Source: an uncultured Flammeovirgaceae bacterium
GTDB taxonomy: Bacteria > Bacteroidota > Bacteroidia > Cytophagales > Cyclobacteriaceae
Assembly: GCA_937138955.1 (NCBI GenBank)
Contig: CAKZPJ010000745.1
Coordinates: 1 to 6,177 of the forward strand
Direction of reading: 5' to 3'
DNA length: 6,177 nt
The translations under genes were made by a program, and so were the position numbers. The notes beneath the pieces were generated by a model. The model worked only from the letters and a program-made list of their open reading frames with translations, did not search any database and had not been told where the DNA came from. Within the stretch, counting starts at the first letter, position 1. The number at the start of each line of letters is the position of its first letter. This document shows, piece by piece, positions 1 to 5,106 of this stretch.

Positions 1-201
1 TAAAAATAAGTCGTACTCATTCTTACTTTCTTCGGCGATGTACTGTCGCAGGTCTTCCCGAGGAGTCTCCGGGGCATAGTACCTATCAAAGGTATGATCG
101 TAAAATTTCTCACTGATGAAAATAGTCTCATTTTTATCTCCATCCCAAACAAAAAAGAAAACGGGGATAGTGTCTACTATCTTTTTGTATAGATTTTCCA
201 T
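1..201 (-). CDS. N-terminal part of a PAS-domain sensor protein, paralogue of the next gene (partial, runs off left edge)
   Basis: Reading from ATG at 201-199 down to base 1 gives 67 codons without a stop; the rest lies outside the window. The protein begins MENLYKKIVDTIPVFFF and includes YYAPETPREDLRQYI. It aligns without gaps to residues 1-67 of the PAS kinase-like protein encoded at 1435-341, with 42 of 67 residues identical. The segment matches the start of that protein's PAS-like sensor region: a hydrophobic VFFFVW strand, then an acidic and aromatic stretch. By analogy the complete protein is probably a soluble cytoplasmic PAS sensor with a kinase-like C-terminus, but nothing beyond residue 67 can be seen, so a kinase domain is inference. 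The start is secure because both paralogues share MENLYKKIV from the first codon and their upstream DNA is unrelated. The gene lies 139 bp downstream of its paralogue, and a candidate promoter sits in that gap. A truncated duplicate cannot be excluded. Confidence 0.8.
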   Translation of the reverse strand, partial: MENLYKKIVDTIPVFFFVWDGDKNETIFISEKFYDHTFDRYYAPETPREDLRQYIAEESKNEYDLFL

Positions 202-260
202 AAAAAAACAGCGACAAATAAGGCTTAGTTGGTAGTGAATATGCTATAAATATAGATAAA

Positions 261-268
261 CAAAGATA
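261..268 (-). promoter_or_regulatory. Candidate Bacteroidota -7 box upstream of the left-edge PAS gene
   Basis: On the minus strand these bases read TATCTTTG, an exact match to the Bacteroidota primary sigma factor -7 consensus TAnnTTTG. It lies about 60 nt before the ATG at 201, which would leave a 5' untranslated region of roughly 50 nt. No perfect -33 TTTG is present; the nearest is TTTA at 289-286, 17 bp upstream. If real, the paralogue has its own promoter as well as any readthrough from the upstream genes. The surrounding DNA is very AT-rich, so a chance match is possible. Confidence 0.35.
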
Positions 269-340
269 TCAATCCTATTTTTATCTAAATGATATTTAAT
301 TCGTATACTACAATTTGCCAAGATGTTACGCAGAAATAGC

Positions 341-1435
341 TCAATCGAAGCGTGCTTTAGGTAGCGTAATCATAAAACCCTGTTCACTATCAGTGTTTAT
401 CATATCTAACTGTCCTTGGTGTAGTTCGCAAACTTCTTTAGCAATTACCAGCTCGAGCATGCCCCGAGTCTTATGCCCTTCTACATCAAGCATCCCTAAA
501 CGAGAAGAGCGGTCAAGTACCTGCTTGATTGCATCCTTGGGTAGGCTAACCCCTGGAGAGGTAATACAGATCACAGCTTCCTCAGAACTTTGGGGGAGAG
601 GGGTTGTTATTGAAATTTGACTGTCTGGCTCAATATGCTTAATAAGATAGACCAGTGATTCTTCTATAGCCTTAGCGAAGTTAGTAGACTCAATATGAAC
701 AATTATGTTCTCATCAATATCTGAATACGATAGCTCAGTTTGTCTAGTATTAGGCTTTAAATAGAAATTGCGCAACTGCTTCTCTACAAAAGGTTTCAAC
801 TGGGTTTCTTCTAGCTTGAAACGGCCTTTACTAGACTGGATATCTAGTAAGTTAACCAAACCATGAGCTAAAGTGAGAATCTCGCCGCCAAAGTTGTAGA
901 TCGAATCGTACAAGTGAAGGTATTCGTCCAAGCCCGCTCCAGCGGCCTTTGACTTCAGTAGTTCGGAAAGTCCCATGATGTTGGCGATGGGAGATGAAAG
1001 CTCATGAGCTAATAGGAAAGTAACTGTATCCAAGCTTTCTACTTGTTCTTGTAATAGCTGGCTATGCTCTATTGAGTGTGTTACATCTCTAATATGTCCG
1101 GCAATATGTCTAATCTCCTTTCCCTCCTCAATAACCGGGAAAGTGTTGATTTTTAACCAATTAATGTTTGGCAGAGCATCGCCAGCTTTTACTTCAATTT
1201 CATCGTTGTAGTCATTTTCCTGGGAAAGGTTAGCAAAGAACTGATCGTAGTCCTGTTGGCTATTGGGATGAATGTACTGGCGTAGGTCTTCTCTAGATTC
1301 TTCGGGGGCGTAGTAGTCCTTAGATTTCTCATCGTAAAATTGTTCGCTAAGAAAAACGGTTTCTTTCTGATCGCGACTCCAAAGAAAAAAAAATACCGGA
1401 ACCGTGTTGACAATCTTTTTGTACAGATTCTCCAT
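341..1435 (-). CDS. PAS-domain histidine kinase-like protein with a degenerate ATP-binding domain
   Basis: A 364-residue protein with no signal peptide or membrane segment, so probably cytoplasmic. Residues about 1-120 form a PAS-like sensor ending in a PAC-type strand (GHIRDVTHS, 113-121). A short helix (about 122-138) leads to a HisKA-type dimerisation region with the H-box FLLAHELSSPIANIMGL, putting the phospho-acceptor at His144. Residues about 247-360 have the length and layout of a HATPase_c domain, but the ATP-binding boxes are lost. The N-box region (254-267) has Glu259 and Tyr263 where asparagines are expected. The G1 region (291-299) reads ITSPGVSLP, with Ser293 for the Asp and Ser297 for the second Gly. 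The G2 region (325-331) reads GMLELVI instead of GLGL. It may thus take part in signalling as a phosphotransfer, dimerisation or decoy partner rather than by autophosphorylation; that is inference. It starts 71 bp after a kinase with near-complete motifs and precedes a paralogue, so co-transcription is likely. Its ligand and output are unknown. Confidence 0.88.
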   Translation of the reverse strand: MENLYKKIVNTVPVFFFLWSRDQKETVFLSEQFYDEKSKDYYAPEESREDLRQYIHPNSQQDYDQFFANLSQENDYNDEIEVKAGDALPNINWLKINTFPVIEEGKEIRHIAGHIRDVTHSIEHSQLLQEQVESLDTVTFLLAHELSSPIANIMGLSELLKSKAAGAGLDEYLHLYDSIYNFGGEILTLAHGLVNLLDIQSSKGRFKLEETQLKPFVEKQLRNFYLKPNTRQTELSYSDIDENIIVHIESTNFAKAIEESLVYLIKHIEPDSQISITTPLPQSSEEAVICITSPGVSLPKDAIKQVLDRSSRLGMLDVEGHKTRGMLELVIAKEVCELHQGQLDMINTDSEQGFMITLPKARFD

Positions 1436-1499
1436 AAATATGTTAGATAAAAAAATTAAGCAACGTAGTCTATCCTGCTTGGATTATACACTATATTGG

Positions 1500-1520
1500 C
1501 AGATGCCTATTGTGCATCTG
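1500..1520 (-). other. 7-bp perfect hairpin enclosing the stop codon of the RsbRD-type kinase
   Basis: On the minus strand the sequence reads CAGATGC, then a 7-nt loop ACAATAG, then GCATCTG, a perfect 7-bp stem. The last three loop bases are the TAG stop of the upstream kinase gene (1509-1507). No run of T follows, so it does not look like a standard intrinsic terminator. It could act as an mRNA stability or processing element between the two kinase genes, or be chance. Confidence 0.3.
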
Positions 1521-2661
1521 ATTCGCTAGTATTGGGAATATGTAGTATAAAAGTGGTGCCCCGGTCGGTATCGCTGTTTACCTCTACACTGCCATTATGC
1601 ATTTCTACGATACCTTTTACCAAAGTAAGACCCAATCCCCAACCTTGAGCATTTATATCTTCAGTGCGGTAGTAAAGATCAAATAACTTATCTAACTCTT
1701 CGTCTGGAATTGGATTTCCTACATTGTGAACTTGAACAATAGTTTTTTGTTCGGTCTGTTTAAACGATAAAGTTACGATTCCTTCTTGAGAGCCGTATTT
1801 GATGGCGTTAGAAATTAGATTATCCACCGCCCGACTGATTGTGGGGGCATCCCAGTAGCCCACTATTTGATCTTGCGTACTTTCAATCTTAATCAGGTTG
1901 CGTACTGCTGGTTTCAACCCTTTAAGCGAACTTCTAACCTCTTCCAACAAATCGCTTTCAACCTTTTTAAGCGGTATAGGATTACCCGACTGGATGAGGT
2001 TCACATCCATTAGAGTATTAATTAAATTGTTTCCTTGTTCGGCACTTATCTTTATTCCCTGTAAGGCTTTTGAAATGAATGAATCTTCTGGTGATGCTAG
2101 TCTTCTTTCCAGCAGTTCAACCAACTGTTTGGCATTACCCAAGGGAGTGCGAATATCGTGCGAGAGGGTAGCAATAAACTGATCGCGCAAATCATCACGT
2201 GCCTCTAATTCGTCAATCAGTTCTTCTGCTTTTTCAATAGCTTGCTGGTTTTTTTCAGTATGAATACGAGAAAATACGCCCGATGCCTGTTCTACCGCCT
2301 GATCGATGGCGTACATAATGCCATCTCGCTCCCAAGTTTTTAGCTGCCCCTCTTCCTCATCAGTGATTGCAAAAATGGTTTCTTTCAACAAACGGTACTC
2401 TCGGATGATCTGGTCAACGGTATATTCGGTATAGTTGGCTCGCTCTCGCCCATGCTTATAGCTCTCGAAGACAACATCACGGTTGTCATCAGAAGCTAGG
2501 GTATCAGCTAGGGCATCTAATAAATCAGGCACGCTATTTCTGATAATGGGAAGGGGCTGATCTCGGGCTTCTGGTATTTGTTTAAACACTCTAGCAATCC
2601 AGCGGTCAAGTATCTCCTGCTTTCTAGCTTGAATAATTGTAGCAGCACTATTCGTACTCAT
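1507..2661 (-). CDS. Soluble sensor histidine kinase with RsbRD-type N-terminal domain
   Basis: A 384-residue protein without membrane segments. Residues about 8-132 resemble the RsbRD/RsbT co-antagonist N-terminal domain: a helical bundle opening IIQARKQEILDRWIARV and containing HGRERANYTEYTVDQIIREY (70-89). In RsbR-type stressosome proteins this kind of domain is the sensory part. A coiled-coil linker (about 135-160, rich in E, K and D) leads to a HisKA domain with H-box TLSHDIRTPLGNAKQL, phospho-acceptor His168. The HATPase_c domain (about 265-377) has the N-box RAVDNLISNAIKYG (Asn281, Asn285), a G1 box HNVGNPIP in the variant that has Asn in place of Asp, an F-box near Phe327, and an intact G2 box GWGLGL (340-345) followed by EMHNGSVEV. 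It should autophosphorylate on His168 and pass the phosphate to a receiver protein not encoded here. The ATG at 2661 starts just before the domain and is preferred. The gene lies 94 bp after the mutarotase and 71 bp before the degenerate PAS kinase, which may be its signalling partner (inference). Confidence 0.92.
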   Translation of the reverse strand: MSTNSAATIIQARKQEILDRWIARVFKQIPEARDQPLPIIRNSVPDLLDALADTLASDDNRDVVFESYKHGRERANYTEYTVDQIIREYRLLKETIFAITDEEEGQLKTWERDGIMYAIDQAVEQASGVFSRIHTEKNQQAIEKAEELIDELEARDDLRDQFIATLSHDIRTPLGNAKQLVELLERRLASPEDSFISKALQGIKISAEQGNNLINTLMDVNLIQSGNPIPLKKVESDLLEEVRSSLKGLKPAVRNLIKIESTQDQIVGYWDAPTISRAVDNLISNAIKYGSQEGIVTLSFKQTEQKTIVQVHNVGNPIPDEELDKLFDLYYRTEDINAQGWGLGLTLVKGIVEMHNGSVEVNSDTDRGTTFILHIPNTSESDAQ

Positions 2662-2755
2662 ACTATAGGTAGTAAATGGTTAGTTATCTACTTTATTGTA
2701 CGCTTTACAACGCTAATTGTTTGAAAGACAGCACCTAACCCTAATACAGTTCTAC

Positions 2756-3883
2756 TTAAGTATCTTCTCTTACTGAGAATTTGTAAGCAGTAGTGGTGCG
2801 GTAAGTTTCCCCAGGGCGCAGTACAACGGAAGGAAAGTCAGGCTGGTTGGGCGAGTCGGGAAAGTGTTCAGTTTCTAGGCAGAGCGCAGAGCGTTTCTTG
2901 TAACTAATATTCTCTTTTCCTACAGCGGTACCATCCAGAAAATTGCCGGAATAAAACTGTATACCGGGTTCGGTGGTAAACACTTCCAGAAAGCGTTTTG
3001 ACTTGGGCTCGAACACAGTGGCGGCGCGAGTAAGCTCGCTTGTAGAGCCATTCAGCACCCAGCAGTGATCGTACCCTAACCCATTTTTTATCTGCGGATG
3101 ATCGGCATCAATGCGGTTACCAACAACCGTAGGTTCGGTGAAATCAAATGGTGAGTCACTCACTGGAGCCAACTCCCCAGTCGGAATTAGGGCTTCAGTA
3201 ACCGGCACGTAGCGGTCGGCATCAATCATTAGTTGATGATCCAGAATAGTAGTGGAAGGGTCGCCCGATAAATTAAAGTAGGAGTGATTGGTGAGGTTGA
3301 CAATGGTAGGCTTATCAGTGGTGGCCTCGTAGTCAATCCGTAGGGTATTATCTGCTTGTAGGGTGTAGGTTACTTGGGTTTCTAGCGTACCGGGGTATCC
3401 TTCCTCTCCGTCGGGGCTGGTAGCAGTAGTAGTATCAGCCTGCCATACTACTTTGTCGAATCCTTTGATGCCTCCGTGTAAATGGTTAGGACCATTGTTG
3501 GTAGCCAGGGAATAGGTTTCACCGTCTAACATAAATTCACCATTGGCAATACGATTACCGTAACGACCTACCAGCGCGCCGAAAAACGAAGGCTTGGTTC
3601 GGTAGCCTTCCATATCATCGTAGCCCAGTACCACATCCGCCAAATTACCTTGGGCATCAGGTACCCGCCAAGCCGTGATGACTCCCCCGTAGTTAGTAAT
3701 ATCTACCTCAGTATCTCCGTTGGTCAATGTGTACAGATCAACCGCTGTACCGTCATCAGTAGTGCCGAAAGATTGTTGTGTAATAGAAAATGATGGCATA
3801 GTTTCAGTGGTTTCTTTTTGTTGAGGAGAATTATTCTGGCAAGCTGCCATTCCCACAAAAAGTATAATAATTAGCTTTCTCAT
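2756..3883 (-). CDS. galM: Aldose 1-epimerase (galactose mutarotase), predicted lipoprotein
   Basis: A 375-residue member of the GalM family, which interconverts the alpha and beta anomers of aldohexoses such as glucose and galactose. The N-terminus MRKLIIILFVGMAACQNNS has a basic start, a short hydrophobic stretch and a lipobox-like MAAC. Cys15 is therefore the likely lipidation site and the enzyme probably sits on a membrane outside the cytoplasm. Met at the -3 position is not the commonest lipobox residue. A polar linker (about 16-32) precedes the beta-sandwich domain (about 33-371). Family landmarks are VGRYGNRIANGEF (105-117, substrate-contacting Asn110 and Arg111), NHLHGG (133-138), the catalytic-acid His200 in NLTNHSYFNLSG, YDHCW (271-275, sugar-binding Asp272), and the catalytic-base Glu337 in ALCLETEHFPDSPN. 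All expected catalytic residues are present. Length beyond the usual 340 or so residues is explained by the signal peptide and linker. It is the first minus-strand gene after the divergent region. An export location suggests a role in extracytoplasmic sugar uptake or polysaccharide use, but no transport genes are adjacent. Confidence 0.95.
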   Translation of the reverse strand: MRKLIIILFVGMAACQNNSPQQKETTETMPSFSITQQSFGTTDDGTAVDLYTLTNGDTEVDITNYGGVITAWRVPDAQGNLADVVLGYDDMEGYRTKPSFFGALVGRYGNRIANGEFMLDGETYSLATNNGPNHLHGGIKGFDKVVWQADTTTATSPDGEEGYPGTLETQVTYTLQADNTLRIDYEATTDKPTIVNLTNHSYFNLSGDPSTTILDHQLMIDADRYVPVTEALIPTGELAPVSDSPFDFTEPTVVGNRIDADHPQIKNGLGYDHCWVLNGSTSELTRAATVFEPKSKRFLEVFTTEPGIQFYSGNFLDGTAVGKENISYKKRSALCLETEHFPDSPNQPDFPSVVLRPGETYRTTTAYKFSVREDT

Positions 3884-4045
3884 AGTGGTTGTGATAGTAA
3901 GCTAAATTACTCGATACGATCTCACATTGCAACTATCCGAATAAAAGCAGTTTGCGGAAGGTCAAGATCGTTTAACTATTTTTCTAAGTTGACAGTTTTA
4001 TCTAAGTACATCCTTCTAATACGGATCTAATTTTTTCAACTTCCT
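3884..4045. other. Divergent intergenic region between galM and the SDR pseudogene
   Basis: This 162-bp, AT-rich region separates two divergently transcribed genes and should hold both promoters. No clear TAnnTTTG box was found on either strand. On the plus strand TTGACA occurs at 3989-3994, but the best -10-like hexamer after it (TCTAAT, 4015-4020) is 20 bp away, a poor spacing. The heptamer TCTAAGT occurs twice in direct orientation 18 bp apart (3983-3989 and 4001-4007), each preceded by T-rich sequence. This could be an operator or chance. No Shine-Dalgarno sequence precedes either start. Confidence 0.4.
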
Positions 4046-4906
4046 ATGAATAAACGTATTGCTATTGCAGGAGCATCTGGAGTGTTGGGACAGGAACTAC
4101 TATCCCTGTTTGCTCAATCTGGCTACTACACCCGAAGTATTATTCGTGATGAAAATAAATGCTATTTGGTAGATTCTCTTTCCCAGGATGTGTGGGTTGG
4201 AGATGCTAGCCGCCCGGAAGAACTAGCGGGTTGCTTCGTGGGTATTGACACGGTGATTTCTACGGTAGGCAAAAGTATCAGTCTGTTTAACCGAGAGGCG
4301 CAAACCTTTGCTGAGATTGACTATCAGGCTAACCTCAACTTGCTGCGGGAGGCATAGCGAGGCGGGGTTAGGCATTTTACCTACGTGTCTATTTTTGCCA
4401 GTGAAACTTCACCACAATTATGGCAGGGTTGGATGCAAGAAGAATTTAGCCAAGCACTGATACACTCGGGATTATCGTATACTATTATTAAGCCCGTCGG
4501 GTTATTCTCCGGTCTGCACGATCTGGTAACTATGGCGAAGTGGGGGTTGTTATTGACCCCCGGCGATGCTTCCTCCAAAACGAACCCCATTCATCAGCGA
4601 GATTTGGCTCACTTCTGCTGCCAACACTTAGAAGATGCTAACGCTGTGTTGGAAGTGGGCGGATCGGAAATTCATTCCCGACAGGAAGTAGCCAACTTGG
4701 TATGCCGAATGACGCAATGCCGATTCAACTTTAATGTGCCGTTGTTTCTGGTAAAATCCGGTATAAAACTGATGCGCCTACTTGATAGAAATCTCTACGA
4801 TAAATTATCGTTCTTTACCTATATCACTACGCACGATATGGTTGCCCCAGCTTACGGGCAGAGAAAGTATGAAACCTATCTTCGTGAGGAAGAAGATCTT
4901 GCTTGA
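4046..4906 (+). pseudogene. Atypical SDR / NAD(P)H-binding oxidoreductase interrupted by one in-frame TAG
   Basis: Reading through the stop at 4355-4357 gives a 286-codon protein in a single frame. Residues 1-103 form the N-terminal half of a Rossmann fold: a beta strand, then the dinucleotide-binding motif GASGVLG (Gly9, Gly12, Gly15), with Arg34 after the second strand, VGDASRPEELAGCF, and a TVISTVG strand. The TAG falls at codon 104, between NLNLLREA and RGGVRHFTYVS. In this family that stretch is one continuous helix and strand, and Gln, Lys or Ala would suit the missing position; a CAG-to-TAG change is the simplest origin. The C-terminal half keeps SGLSYTIIKPVGLFSG (about 141-156) and NPIHQRDLA (180-188), typical of NmrA-like and epimerase-like atypical SDRs, and runs to a natural TGA. 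Total length fits the family, so only the stop is abnormal. The Lys of the classical YxxxK pair seems absent (WMQEEF region), which can occur in atypical members. A GTG at 4385 could in principle restart translation, but that product would lack the nucleotide-binding motif. The substrate is unknown. A sequencing error is a real alternative. Confidence 0.8.
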
Positions 4907-4935
4907 GTAAAATCTGGGCAGAGATATAGATACTC

Positions 4936-5069
4936 CCAAAAGTAGAATCCTTATGTGCGCTGACCCAAGGTCGTGGTAATTTAGAGTATGATTATTACGT
5001 AGTTTTGAAATATTCAGGTGAACGCTGTACATTGATACGTTCTATGCTAATTCTGAGCACCAAAAGTAG
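4936..5069 (+). repeat. 10-bp direct repeat pair CCAAAAGTAG flanking the candidate promoter
   Basis: CCAAAAGTAG occurs at 4936-4945 and again at 5060-5069, 124 bp apart in the gap between the SDR pseudogene and the Omp85-like gene. The two copies lie on either side of the candidate -7 box at 5000-5007. They could be binding sites for a regulator, or a coincidence. No inverted partner or further copy was seen in the gap. Confidence 0.3.
5000..5007 (+). promoter_or_regulatory. Candidate -7 promoter box for the Omp85-like gene
   Basis: The bases TAGTTTTG match the Bacteroidota -7 consensus TAnnTTTG exactly. They lie 100 nt before the ATG at 5107, implying a leader of roughly 90 nt. No perfect -33 TTTG is seen; the nearest is TTTA at 4980-4983, 16 bp upstream. 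The gene needs a promoter in this 200-bp gap if it is not served by transcription from the damaged SDR gene. Chance occurrence in AT-rich DNA is possible. Confidence 0.3.
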
Positions 5070-5106
5070 TCTCAAGCTAAATTTATGAAGAAAATATACT
5101 GAGATT

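Noticed and set aside
315..620. Plus-strand open frame of 101 codons
   Set aside because: It lies almost wholly antisense to the PAS kinase-like gene, whose protein is clearly recognisable; the translated product has no family resemblance.
1189..1413. Minus-strand open frame of 74 codons inside the PAS gene
   Set aside because: It is an out-of-frame shadow of the N-terminal part of the PAS protein, rich in low-complexity residues.
1898..2182. Plus-strand open frame of 94 codons
   Set aside because: It is antisense to the HisKA part of the complete histidine kinase, with no start context or recognisable motif.
3989..4020. Sigma-70-like TTGACA promoter before the SDR pseudogene
   Set aside because: The spacing to the only -10-like hexamer is 20 bp, and Bacteroidota do not use this consensus as their main promoter, so it was not listed as a promoter.
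4381..4590. Minus-strand open frame of 69 codons
   Set aside because: It is antisense to the SDR C-terminal half, and its product is not recognisable.
4385..4906. Separate gene starting at GTG 4385
   Set aside because: The frame is the same as that of the upstream fragment, and the codons between TAG and GTG (RGGVRHFTY) already match the family, so this GTG is an internal Val of one interrupted gene.
4805..5032. Minus-strand open frame of 75 codons reaching into the intergenic gap
   Set aside because: About half overlaps the SDR coding sequence antisense; the remainder shows no domain, signal peptide or start context.
5085..5102. Five-codon open frame MKKIY just before the Omp85-like start
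   Set aside because: It is too short to support as a leader peptide, and nothing nearby suggests attenuation.
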